In this document: in pieces, positions 1 through 6,319 of the stretch
Numbering within the stretch: the first letter of the stretch is position 1
How the letters are laid out: each line of letters starts with the position of its first letter
From: Chloroflexota bacterium
GTDB taxonomy: Bacteria; Chloroflexota; Anaerolineae; Promineifilales; Promineifilaceae
NCBI GenBank assembly: GCA_008501785.1
Contig: QQUD01000563.1
Coordinates: 1 to 7,154, forward strand
Direction: 5' to 3'
DNA: 7,154 bases
Notes under the pieces: generated by a model
What the model was told of the DNA's origin: nothing
What the model saw: only the letters and a program-made list of their open reading frames with translations
Databases searched by the model: none
Made by a program: the position numbers and the translations under genes

Positions 1-597
1 CGCAACATTCCGCACGCCAACAGCGCCACTAAAAAAGGGGATTGGCCTCGGTTACGTGGTCAATCGATGGAAGGTAAAATTATCGGGTTGGTTGGTTTTG
101 GCGCAATTGGACAGCAAGTGGCTCGCCGCCTGCAGGGTTTCGATTGCACGCTGCTGGCTTTCGATCCATTTCCAAATCAGGCTGTCGCGGAAACTTTTAA
201 CGTTTCGCTGCTGCCGCTGGAGGAGGTGCTGGCTCGTGCTGATGTGGTTTCGCTGCACCTGCCAGCGCTGCCGGAAACGCGAAACTCGGTCAACGCTGAT
301 TTTCTGGGCAAGATGAAACCGGGCGCAATTCTGATCAACACGGCTCGGGGCGAGATTGTCAATGAGGCCGACTTGCTGGTTGCGCTAAATAGTGGCCACC
401 TGCAAGGCGTGGGTCTGGATGCTTTTGCTGTTGAACCTCCAGGTGCAGACAATCCATTACTGAAATTACCGCAAGTCATTGCCACACCGCACACTGGTTC
501 TCACACCGATGGTGCGACCAAAGCTATGGGATGGGGTGCCTTCCGCGAGTGTTTAGCCGTTTTACGCGGCGAAAAACCAAATCATCGAATAATTTAA
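1..597 (+). CDS. D-isomer-specific 2-hydroxyacid dehydrogenase, C-terminal part (5' end outside window)
   Basis: NAD-dependent oxidoreductase of the D-2-hydroxyacid dehydrogenase family (phosphoglycerate, glycerate and hydroxypyruvate reductase relatives), cytosolic. The frame is open from base 1, so the ATG at 67 is internal: the residues before it (ending GDWPRLRGQS) are the usual lead-in to the Rossmann domain. In the visible 198 residues one sees the dinucleotide motif GFGAIG (32-37), an Asp after the second strand (AFDP, about 55) that favours NAD over NADP, the catalytic Arg in NTARGE (about 116), the Glu in VEPP (about 145) and the catalytic His in PHTGSH (about 164). The catalytic set is therefore intact; only the N-terminal substrate domain is missing, cut by the window edge. 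It lies 36 bases before the aldo/keto reductase and is probably in its operon. The exact substrate (phosphoglycerate or another 2-hydroxyacid) cannot be told. There is no sign of an ACT domain, as the protein ends soon after the NAD domain. Confidence 0.93.
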   Translation, partial: RNIPHANSATKKGDWPRLRGQSMEGKIIGLVGFGAIGQQVARRLQGFDCTLLAFDPFPNQAVAETFNVSLLPLEEVLARADVVSLHLPALPETRNSVNADFLGKMKPGAILINTARGEIVNEADLLVALNSGHLQGVGLDAFAVEPPGADNPLLKLPQVIATPHTGSHTDGATKAMGWGAFRECLAVLRGEKPNHRII

Positions 598-633
598 CGT
601 TACGCTAAAAATCAGGAGTTCTAAAGAGATAAA

Positions 634-1629
634 ATGAAAACAAAAAAAGTTCCTTTAATCGAAGAAAAGATTTCGGCCATAGGCTTAGGTTGTTGGGCGC
701 TGAGCGGCAGTGATGTCTGGAACAGGTCTGACGATCAGGACTCAATCAAGGCTGTGCAAAAGGCGATTACGCTCGGTGTAAATTTTTTTGATGTTGCGCC
801 TATTTATGGGTTTGGACATGCTGAAAAGATATTGGGTAAAGCCTTAGTCGGGCAGCGTGATCAGGTAATCATTGCCTCCAAGTGCGGTTTGGTCTGGGAT
901 GAGCAGCAACGCGTCACCAATAATTTGACCGCAGACAGCATTTTTCAAGAAATTGACCAGAGTTTGCAGCGTTTGAATACTGACTATATCGATATTTATC
1001 AGATACATTGGCCTGATCCTAATACGCCAATTGCAGAAACTGTCGATGCTCTGGAACAGGTCAAAGCGGCTGGGAAAATTCGCTACATTGGGGTGTCTAA
1101 TTTCTCTCTAGAGTTATTGAAAGAGACGATGGGGCTAACGGCCGTTTCCTCATTCCAGGGTTTATATAACATGCTGGAACATAATCCCCCCAGCTATCAC
1201 AATATTCCGCTAGAATACCATTCCCAAAATGAAATCTTACCATTTTGTCGAGAACATGGGTTGGCTTTCTTCCCTTATAGCCCTCTCTTCCAGGGCTTGC
1301 TCACCGGCACGTTTATGGCTGAGGGCAACTTTGACGAAAACGATGTGCGTGCTTCCAATCCAAAACTTGGTGGCCAATTGTTCAAAACCTACTTAAAGAT
1401 TACCCGGCAGCTTGAGGAGTTTGCCCAGGAGATTGGCAAGCCGTTGACTCAAGTTGCGATGAATTGGTTAATCAATCAGGATGCAGTCACTTCGATTATT
1501 GCGGGTGTCCAAAATGTCCAGCATGTTGAGGAAAATGTTGGCAGCGTGAGTTGGGATTTGACCTCGGATATGGAAAACCGGATTTCAGAGATTCTTGCTC
1601 CTTATAAAGCTGATGGTGTATTTGATTAA
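634..1629 (+). CDS. Aldo/keto reductase
   Basis: NAD(P)H-dependent carbonyl reductase or polyol dehydrogenase with the (beta/alpha)8 barrel of the AKR superfamily, 331 residues, full length for the family. The catalytic tetrad is visible: Asp53 (FFDVAPIYG), Tyr58 in the same motif, Lys83 (IIASKCG) and His125 (YQIHWPDP). The family motif GKIRYIGVSNFS (about 147-158) and a cofactor-phosphate-type loop IIAGVQNVQHVEENV (about 288-302) follow. The general pattern resembles IolS-type reductases found in sugar and inositol operons. The ATG at 634 has purine-rich ribosome-binding candidates at 614-618 (AGGAG, rather distant) and 623-629 (closer). It sits between the hydroxyacid dehydrogenase and the shikimate-dehydrogenase-like gene, all on one strand, which suggests a shared catabolic pathway. 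The true substrate is not visible in the sequence. The gene carries one ACGGCCGT palindrome at 1138. Confidence 0.93.
   Translation: MKTKKVPLIEEKISAIGLGCWALSGSDVWNRSDDQDSIKAVQKAITLGVNFFDVAPIYGFGHAEKILGKALVGQRDQVIIASKCGLVWDEQQRVTNNLTADSIFQEIDQSLQRLNTDYIDIYQIHWPDPNTPIAETVDALEQVKAAGKIRYIGVSNFSLELLKETMGLTAVSSFQGLYNMLEHNPPSYHNIPLEYHSQNEILPFCREHGLAFFPYSPLFQGLLTGTFMAEGNFDENDVRASNPKLGGQLFKTYLKITRQLEEFAQEIGKPLTQVAMNWLINQDAVTSIIAGVQNVQHVEENVGSVSWDLTSDMENRISEILAPYKADGVFD
1138..1145. repeat. Iterated palindrome ACGGCCGT, copy 1
   Basis: Inside the aldo/keto reductase gene, read as ACG GCC GTT (Thr-Ala-Val). One more base pair each side makes a 10-base palindrome (AACGGCCGTT, 1137-1146). It belongs to a set of five exact copies in this window. 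Confidence 0.6.
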
Positions 1630-1654
1630 GTAACTGTTTGTTTTTAACTTGGTG

Positions 1655-1687
1655 AGATTGGTCCAATCTCAAAGACTGGACCAATCT
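1655..1687. promoter_or_regulatory. Paired palindromes in the 92-base gap: likely operator pair or mRNA hairpin
   Basis: Two 15-base near-palindromes stand three bases apart: AGATTGGTCCAATCT (1655-1669, perfect around a central T, and extendable by one base pair to 1654-1670) and AGACTGGACCAATCT (1673-1687, one mismatch). Each is also the reverse complement of the other with one mismatch, so the 33 bases can fold into a single 15-pair hairpin with a CAA loop. No T-run follows, so it is not an ordinary terminator. Small palindromes with a TGG..CCA core are typical of GntR-family operators, and a HutC-type GntR gene lies downstream in the same operon. Autoregulation of the downstream genes is therefore a reasonable inference. 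An mRNA processing or stability hairpin between the two halves of the operon is the alternative. Confidence 0.6.
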
Positions 1688-1713
1688 AGGAAGCCACAAT
1701 TTATTTACGAACT

Positions 1714-1718
1714 AAGGA
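1714..1718 (+). promoter_or_regulatory. Ribosome-binding site deciding the start of the shikimate-dehydrogenase-like gene
   Basis: AAGGA stands 3 bases before the ATG at 1722 but 6 bases before the adjacent in-frame ATG at 1725. Spacing favours 1725 as the main start, which removes a single Met. Confidence 0.55.
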
Positions 1719-1721
1719 TGA

Positions 1722-2699
1722 ATGATGAACGAACAAGGTGTCAAGAAACAACCAGTTCCAACTTTTTATTTCATCGGGGTGACTACCTCGAAATCGTCGA
1801 TCATGAAAGTCTTTCCCCTGTGGATGCAGGAAATGGGCTACTCTGACATTGTGATGGAAGGGGTAGACTTGAAGATACATGGTCCTGACGAAGATTATAG
1901 GCAGGCTGTGCGGCAGATTAAGTATGATCCAGAATCATTGGGTGCGCTAGTGACCACACACAAAATTGACTTACTTAACGCGGCGAGAGATATGTTTGGG
2001 GAGCTTGACCCGTATGCTGAATTGTGTGGTGAAGTGTCTTCTATTTCAAAGCAGAACGGCCGTTTAGTTGGGCACGCGAAAGACCCTATCTCGTGCGGCG
2101 CAAGCATGGATGATTTGCTGGGTGAAGGGTACTTTGGTCGAACCGGCGGGCACATTTTATGCTTTGGCGCTGGCGGGTCTGGTATATCAGCAGCTCTGCA
2201 CATGATCAATAAGAAAAATGTTGAAGATCGTCCCAAACGGTTTGTAGTCGTCAATCGCTCTCAGGGGCGACTTGACCACATGCAGGCGATGATCGATAAT
2301 CTGGAGACTGATATCGAGTTTGAATACATCCAGAACTCGGAACCAAATATCAACGATGGCATTATGCATAAACTGCCCCCACATTCTGTCGTCATCAATG
2401 CGACAGGGATGGGCAAGGACACGCCTGGTTCACCCATAACAGACGACGGCGTTTTCCCGCGAAATGGCATCGCATGGGATTTTAACTATCGTGGCGAATT
2501 GGATTTTATGCATCAGGCATTAGCCCAGCGCATTGATCGAAATCTTGTCGTTGAAGATGGATGGCTGTACTTTCTGCATGGCTGGACTCAGGTGATCTCA
2601 GAAGTGCTTCACCACGAAATCCCCCCCGATCTATTTGGACAGTTGGAGCGCGTTGCCAATGTGGTTCGCCCACCGTTGGCCGACGGACTCCGCAGGTAA
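1722..2699 (+). CDS. Shikimate dehydrogenase-like oxidoreductase (AroE superfamily, diverged)
   Basis: NAD(P)-dependent dehydrogenase of the AroE superfamily, 325 residues against roughly 270-290 for typical AroE; part of the excess is a short N-terminal tail and a tail after about 300. Seen in order: the substrate-loop motif TTSKSS (21-26, equivalent to the Ser14/Ser16 loop of E. coli AroE), VTTHK with the catalytic Lys81, HAKDP with the catalytic Asp121, the Rossmann loop GAGGSG (149-154), VVNRS (176-180), NATGMG (226-231), and HGWTQ with the conserved Gln290. Two Asn that grip shikimate in AroE (about Asn59 and Asn86) appear here as Leu76 and Ser106, and the stretch before the Lys is one residue shorter. 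So the enzyme probably oxidises or reduces a different polyol or cyclic hydroxy acid. Its place beside two other oxidoreductases and a GntR regulator argues for catabolism, not aromatic amino acid synthesis. The start may be 1725. Confidence 0.85.
   Translation: MMNEQGVKKQPVPTFYFIGVTTSKSSIMKVFPLWMQEMGYSDIVMEGVDLKIHGPDEDYRQAVRQIKYDPESLGALVTTHKIDLLNAARDMFGELDPYAELCGEVSSISKQNGRLVGHAKDPISCGASMDDLLGEGYFGRTGGHILCFGAGGSGISAALHMINKKNVEDRPKRFVVVNRSQGRLDHMQAMIDNLETDIEFEYIQNSEPNINDGIMHKLPPHSVVINATGMGKDTPGSPITDDGVFPRNGIAWDFNYRGELDFMHQALAQRIDRNLVVEDGWLYFLHGWTQVISEVLHHEIPPDLFGQLERVANVVRPPLADGLRR
2056..2063. repeat. Iterated palindrome ACGGCCGT, copy 2
   Basis: Inside the shikimate-dehydrogenase-like gene, read as AAC GGC CGT (Asn-Gly-Arg), a different codon phase from copy 1. 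It again extends to AACGGCCGTT (2055-2064). Confidence 0.6.
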
Positions 2700-2733
2700 A
2701 TTTCTAATGTGATGGAAGGTATGAGGATCAACT

Positions 2734-3531
2734 ATGGATACAACTGAAATGGACTTAAACAACACAGGGCAGATTGTGCTTTCGGATGAGAGTGCAATCG
2801 ATGTCTCTAGCGCTATTCCATTTTACTACCAGCTGCAAACGATCCTCGAAGAGAAGATTCAATCCGGTGAATGGAAGGTTGGGCAGAAGCTGCCTAGCGA
2901 GAAGGACTTTTGTGAGCATTTCAATGTATCCAGGACTGTTGTCAGAAAAACATTGAGCAACCTGGCTTCAGAAAACCTGATTCATACCATGAAGGGCAAG
3001 GGTAGTTTTGTGAAGCCCAAACAGCATGGCTGGCATCTGATGCAGAGTCTTCAGGGCTTCTACAGCGATGTCGTGGGGAAGGGTCAGGTGGTAAATACGG
3101 AGGTCTTGGAGCTTTCAGATATTCCAGCTTCTGGAGAAATCGCCGAATACCTCCAACTCAAACCCGGTGAAATCGTCACAATCATGAAAAGATTGCGTTT
3201 TCTTGATGGCGAACCAATTTTGGTTGTGACGACTTACATTCCGAAGAAACTTAGCCCTGACTTGGTCAATGTCGATTTCCGAAACCGATCTTTGTATGCC
3301 TATCTTCGCGAAGAAAATGGCCTGGTTATTGCAGAAGGAACGAGGACGATTGAAAGCATCAATGCTACCAAGGAACTCGCCGAGCAGCTTCAGGTTGAGG
3401 ACCGTGCGGCTCTCAGCTTGCTCAAAAGTTTGGGCTGGACAAAGGACGGGACGCCACTGGAATATTATGTCGCCTGGCATCGTGGTGATCGCAGCCAGTT
3501 CCGGGTAAGGTTGGTTTCTTCTGAATATTAG
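2734..3531 (+). CDS. GntR-family transcriptional regulator, HutC subfamily (UTRA domain)
   Basis: DNA-binding repressor or activator that responds to a small metabolite, 265 residues. After a polar N-terminal tail of about 27 residues comes the winged-helix domain (about 28-95): IPFYYQLQTILEEKIQSGEW, then LPSEKDFCEHFNVSRTVVRK as the recognition region, then the wing GKGSFV (88-93). The rest (about 115-260) is a UTRA ligand-binding domain, with the expected AEYLQLKPGE, RLRFLDGEP and PLEYYVAWHRGDRSQF stretches. Ribosome-binding site GAGGA (2723-2727) is 6 bases before the ATG, and the gap from the preceding gene is 34 bases, so it is the last gene of the operon. UTRA domains usually bind sugars, sugar phosphates or related acids; the ligand here is unknown. 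The paired palindromes at 1655-1687 are its most likely visible target. It is followed by the convergent gap with the large inverted repeat. Confidence 0.92.
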   Translation: MDTTEMDLNNTGQIVLSDESAIDVSSAIPFYYQLQTILEEKIQSGEWKVGQKLPSEKDFCEHFNVSRTVVRKTLSNLASENLIHTMKGKGSFVKPKQHGWHLMQSLQGFYSDVVGKGQVVNTEVLELSDIPASGEIAEYLQLKPGEIVTIMKRLRFLDGEPILVVTTYIPKKLSPDLVNVDFRNRSLYAYLREENGLVIAEGTRTIESINATKELAEQLQVEDRAALSLLKSLGWTKDGTPLEYYVAWHRGDRSQFRVRLVSSEY

Positions 3532-3576
3532 ATAATGTTGTAGAATGCAATCGTGGTTGTGGATGTTTTGGGGGAA

Positions 3577-3584
3577 ACGGCCGT
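3577..3584. repeat. Iterated palindrome ACGGCCGT, copy 3 (intergenic)
   Basis: The only exact copy outside a gene, 46 bases after the regulator's stop and just outside the left end of the large inverted repeat. It shows that the word is not kept only by codon choice. Confidence 0.6.
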
Positions 3585-3588
3585 AAAA

Positions 3589-3916
3589 AAAGCCACCTTT
3601 TTTGATATTAACAAATTGATACTGATATTAGCTTGCACCCCAAAATGAATTATGGGTCTGCCGGATCAAACATGTTTATGGAAGTTAAATAAATAATCAG
3701 GTAATAGAAAACTACAAAATGTGGCCCTGTCATTCCCGCGCAGGCGGGAATCTACTCGACTACGTCATGGATTCCCGCCTGCGCGGGAATGACAAGTTCC
3801 CTATTACCGTTTTATTTTCTTAACGTTCATAAACATGTTTTCAGAACTTAGACGTCGAATTCAATCGATGTCGTTATGCCAGCATTAATTTGTAAAGCTT
3901 CAATAAAGGTGGCTTT
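3589..3916. mobile_element. Large imperfect inverted-repeat element (MITE-like), about 328 bp
   Basis: This fills most of the 416-base gap between the convergent regulator and dcd genes and holds no credible gene. Its outer ends are a perfect 12-base inverted pair: AAAGCCACCTTT (3589-3600) and its complement (3905-3916). Reading inward on both sides, the arms keep matching imperfectly: ACAAATT-AT-CTG (left, about 3611-3625), then GAATT-N4-GTCT, then AAACATGTTTATG (3668-3680 left; 3828-3840 right), GTTAA, and GGTAATAG (about 3700-3707) facing CTATTACC (3801-3808). Ordered matches over the full length of both arms show one palindromic unit, not chance pairs. There is no transposase, so if mobile it is non-autonomous. 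Between two convergent genes it could also stop transcription from both sides. Clear target-site duplications are not visible. The exact ends are uncertain by some bases. Confidence 0.65.
3728..3794. repeat. Perfect 25-bp inverted repeat, dRS3-like (ATTCCC-N8-GGGAAT)
   Basis: The arms at 3728-3752 and 3770-3794 are exact reverse complements, separated by 17 bases. Each arm contains a smaller inverted repeat, ATTCCCGC followed by GCGGGAAT. This matches the well-known dispersed pattern GTCATTCCCGCG...GCGGGAATCC, called dRS3 in Neisseria and seen in many bacteria. GC-rich and perfect, it contrasts with the AT-rich, diverged arms of the larger element around it. It can fold into a very stable hairpin on either strand, and may help terminate both neighbouring transcripts, although no T-run follows directly. 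Confidence 0.85.
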
Positions 3917-3947
3917 GGCTTTCCTACTTAAAAAATATGCTCAATTT

Positions 3948-4502
3948 TTAAATTCGTGGCAACACAATACTTTGCTGTTTTTGGTACTTCCCTTTGCGGT
4001 CTGCGTAAGACGTTTCACACACCTCGTCAGATTCAAAAAAGAGTACTTGGGCAATCCCTTCATTTGCATAAATGCGTGCTGGTAGGGGTGTCGTGTTTGA
4101 GATTTCTAGCGTTACATACCCTTCCCATTCAGGCTCAAATGGGGTCACATTCACAATCAAACCACAACGGGCATAGGTAGATTTCCCTAAACAGACTGTG
4201 AGTACTTTGCGAGGAATACGGAAGTATTCAACCGTTTGTGCCAATACAAACGAATTGGGTGGAATGACACAAACATCCCCTTTAAAATCAATAAAGGAGT
4301 TTGAGTTAAAGTTTTTCGGGTCAACAACGGCCGAATGCACATTGGTAAAAATCTTAAACTCGTCTGTGACGCGAATATCATATCCGTAAGATGACAAGCC
4401 GTATGAAATAACCCCATCACGTACCTGTCCATCTACAAATGGCGTAATCATTCCCTCTTCTTTTGCCATCCGTCTAATCCAACTGTCTGCTTTTATGCTC
4501 AT
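3948..4502 (-). CDS. dcd: dCTP deaminase
   Basis: Deaminates dCTP to dUTP, feeding dTMP synthesis by way of dUTPase; a cytosolic homotrimer in the known family. 184 residues, normal full length. The family hallmarks are plain: [11 protein letters not shown] (35-45), [17 protein letters not shown] (81-97), [20 protein letters not shown] (105-124), [11 protein letters not shown] (126-136) with the catalytic Glu133, and [10 protein letters not shown] (165-174) near the C-terminus. The start is well supported: AAGGAAG on the minus strand (4508-4514) sits 5 bases before the ATG. It begins 37 bases after the argS stop on the same strand, so the two are probably cotranscribed from the promoter upstream of argS. 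It converges on the GntR regulator across the large inverted repeat. The sequence resembles the roughly 188-residue type common in proteobacteria. Whether it also has dUTPase activity, as in some bifunctional homologues, cannot be decided here. Confidence 0.97.
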   Translation of the reverse strand: MSIKADSWIRRMAKEEGMITPFVDGQVRDGVISYGLSSYGYDIRVTDEFKIFTNVHSAVVDPKNFNSNSFIDFKGDVCVIPPNSFVLAQTVEYFRIPRKVLTVCLGKSTYARCGLIVNVTPFEPEWEGYVTLEISNTTPLPARIYANEGIAQVLFFESDEVCETSYADRKGKYQKQQSIVLPRI

Positions 4503-4539
4503 GAAATCTTCCTTTTTAACAAAAAATCCAATACAAGAA

Positions 4540-6201
4540 CTACATCACCTCGGGCGCACTCATGCCCATCAAGTCGAGGACGCGGGCGAATAATTGTTTT
4601 GCGGACCGGTAGAACCGCAGTCGAGCCAATCGCAGCGGTTCAGGCACATCGGAGTGCAGAACACGACAACTCTCGTAAGCTGGGTGGAAAACGGCCGCTA
4701 ACTCATACGCATAAAATGCCAGATGATGCGGCTCTGATGTGTTCACCACCAGTTCAATCACTTCCGATAGTTCGAGCGCTTTTCGTAAAAATGCCAACTC
4801 GTTTTTGTGGGTGAGTAAGCTCAAATCAGCGTCTGCATCAGCATTCGGGTCTAAACCGGCTGCCACCCATTTGCGAAAGATACCGGCGCAGCGCACGTGC
4901 GCGTTTTGAATGTAGTAAACCGGGTTTTTGTCTGAGTGTTCTAATGCCAGATTCAGGTCAAATTCAACCTGGCTGTTGCCAGAACGCGACACCATAAAGT
5001 AGCGAATGGGGTCTGCACCCACTTCATCAACCAACTCATCCAAAGTTACATATTGGCCGCGACGGGTGCTCATTTTCACTTGTTCGCCGTCTCGAATCAA
5101 GCTCACAATTTGATGCAGCACGGTGCGTACAAAATCAGTTTCATAGCCGAGTGCCTGTACGCCCATGAGCACCTGCGGAGCTGTTGCGTGATGGTCAGGC
5201 CCAAACAGGTCCACAACGAGATCAAACCCGCGTTGGGCTTTGTGATAGTGATAGGCAATGTCGGGCAGGCGGTAAGTTGGCTCGCCCGTTTTTTTGACCA
5301 GCACCCGGTCTTTGTCATCACCAAATTCAGTTGTTTTAAACCACTGAGCATCGTCTTTTTTGTAGACATACCCTTGTTCTTGTAATGCTTCCAACGCTTC
5401 CCACACGCGCCCAGATTCATAGAGGCTTTGTTCGCGATAGTAGACATCAAATTCAATGTTGACGCGCTTTAAGCTCGCTTTTTGAGCTGCTGAAATTCGG
5501 TCTTTGGCAAAATTACTGAACCTTTCGATGGGTTCGTTGAGAAGTGCGTCACCATGTTCGTCTACCATTTCTTGGGCAAGTTCGGTGATGTAGGCTCCTT
5601 GATAGTGCTCATCGGTTAGCTGTACATCTTCGCCCAAAATTTGCCGGTAGCGAATTTGCACAGATTCGCCCAACATTTTTACCTGACGGCCTGCGTCGTT
5701 GTAATAATATTCGAGGGTGACGTCGTAATCTGCGGCGCGCATGACGCGAGCAATGGTGTCGCCCATGACGCCGCCACGGGTGCGTCCCAGGGTGATGGGG
5801 CCGGTGGGGTTGGCGCTGACGCACTCGACTTGTGCTTTTTTGCCGGAGCCGGTGGAAATACGGCCGTATTCCATCCCTTCATCCAAAATTTGATTGGCAA
5901 TAGCTTGCACCCACTCAGTTGCCAGCCGGATATTCAAAAAGCCAGGCGGCGCAACATTCACCGCTTCCACATAATCCAACGATGGAAAATGGTCAGCAAT
6001 CGCTTGTGCAATTTTAATCGGAGCCATCCGCGCTAAACGTGCCAGACGTAGCGCGGTAGGGCAGGCATAGTCGCCGTGAGATGGGTCACGTGGCCGTTCA
6101 ATCAAAACCTCAGGAATATCAAATGTTGGCAAATCGCCAGCCGCTTGTGCGGCTTGAATACTCTTGCTTACCTGTTCGGCAAGCTGGTGTTGTACGCTCA
6201 T
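4540..6201 (-). CDS. argS: Arginyl-tRNA synthetase
   Basis: Charges tRNA-Arg with arginine using ATP; class I synthetase, monomeric in the family. 553 residues from the chosen start. Domains in order: N-terminal tRNA-contacting domain (about 1-100, with [16 protein letters not shown]), catalytic Rossmann core beginning at VSANPTGP (128-135), the YYYNDAGRQ motif (165-173), [15 protein letters not shown] (331-345), a KMS loop reading KMSTRRGQ (376-383), [14 protein letters not shown] (424-437) and a C-terminal DALR anticodon-binding domain ending MGMSAPEVM. Oddity: where most ArgRS have HxGH (HIGH motif) this has TLGR (137-140; bases 5782-5793), while everything around it is well conserved. The frame extends upstream to 6240, but a promoter -10 box lies inside that extension, and the ATG at 6201 has AAGGA (6208-6212) six bases before it, so 6201 is the likely start. 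dcd follows 37 bases downstream. Confidence 0.95.
   Translation of the reverse strand: MSVQHQLAEQVSKSIQAAQAAGDLPTFDIPEVLIERPRDPSHGDYACPTALRLARLARMAPIKIAQAIADHFPSLDYVEAVNVAPPGFLNIRLATEWVQAIANQILDEGMEYGRISTGSGKKAQVECVSANPTGPITLGRTRGGVMGDTIARVMRAADYDVTLEYYYNDAGRQVKMLGESVQIRYRQILGEDVQLTDEHYQGAYITELAQEMVDEHGDALLNEPIERFSNFAKDRISAAQKASLKRVNIEFDVYYREQSLYESGRVWEALEALQEQGYVYKKDDAQWFKTTEFGDDKDRVLVKKTGEPTYRLPDIAYHYHKAQRGFDLVVDLFGPDHHATAPQVLMGVQALGYETDFVRTVLHQIVSLIRDGEQVKMSTRRGQYVTLDELVDEVGADPIRYFMVSRSGNSQVEFDLNLALEHSDKNPVYYIQNAHVRCAGIFRKWVAAGLDPNADADADLSLLTHKNELAFLRKALELSEVIELVVNTSEPHHLAFYAYELAAVFHPAYESCRVLHSDVPEPLRLARLRFYRSAKQLFARVLDLMGMSAPEVM
5857..5870. repeat. Iterated palindrome ACGGCCGT, copy 4 (extended to 14 bases)
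   Basis: The core is 5860-5867, flanked symmetrically to give AATACGGCCGTATT. It lies in argS, read on the minus strand as TAC GGC CGT ATT (Tyr-Gly-Arg-Ile). Seven-of-eight variants occur at 4327-4334 (dcd) and 4691-4698 (argS). Confidence 0.6.
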
Positions 6202-6230
6202 ATCTTTTCCTTCAAAAACAGATGGGCAAA

Positions 6231-6258
6231 ATTGTAGCACTCACACTGGTATACGCAA
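6231..6258 (-). promoter_or_regulatory. Sigma-70-type promoter for argS-dcd
   Basis: On the minus strand: -35 TTGCGT (6253-6258), a 16-base spacer, then -10 TACAAT (6231-6236) preceded by TGC, which forms an extended -10 (TGnTACAAT). The expected transcription start near 6224 leaves a leader of about 22 bases to the argS ATG at 6201. No experimental support; inferred from the match to consensus and position. Confidence 0.6.
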
Positions 6259-6263
6259 ACAGG

Positions 6264-6319
6264 AAATGGTGAATGGTGAATGGTGAACCGTTTTGATTAC
6301 CATTCACCATTTACCATTT
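6264..6319. repeat. Heptamer-repeat hairpin between the glycosyltransferase and argS
   Basis: Tandem 7-base units of the type GGTGAAT run in one direction at 6264-6284 and in the other at 6299-6319. The two 21-base arms are reverse complements with a single mismatch, which would be a G-U pair in one transcript, around a 14-base loop. A further diverged unit (TTTATCATTCAC) extends the right arm to about 6328. The glycosyltransferase stop codon (6311-6313) lies inside the right arm, so the repeat encodes the last residues (NDKW). No T-run follows on the minus strand, so any terminator role would be non-classical. Confidence 0.75.

Noticed and set aside
67..597. ATG at 67 as the true start of the hydroxyacid dehydrogenase
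   Set aside because: The frame is open to base 1 and the upstream residues match the family's pre-Rossmann segment; a start here would remove the whole substrate domain.
1630..1721. Sigma-70 promoter in the gap before the shikimate-dehydrogenase-like gene
   Set aside because: Only weak and competing -35/-10 pairs could be drawn; none is good enough to annotate, although the operator-like palindromes make a promoter here plausible.
3584..3603. A-run, GCCACC, T-run as an intrinsic terminator for the regulator gene
   Set aside because: The stem would be only A-U pairs around a six-base loop. The bases are better explained as the left end of the large inverted repeat, with an exact complement at 3905-3916.
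3876..4085. Small plus-strand reading frame across the end of dcd
   Set aside because: It overlaps the element's right arm and runs antisense to the firmly identified dcd; no ribosome-binding site or recognisable protein features.
5641..6036. Long plus-strand reading frame antisense to argS, and similar frames opposite other genes
   Set aside because: Shadow of a conserved gene; composition and lack of any start signal argue against coding.
6202..6240. 13-codon N-terminal extension of ArgRS
   Set aside because: No good ribosome-binding site at 6240, and the promoter -10 box lies within it, whereas the ATG at 6201 has a well-placed AAGGA.
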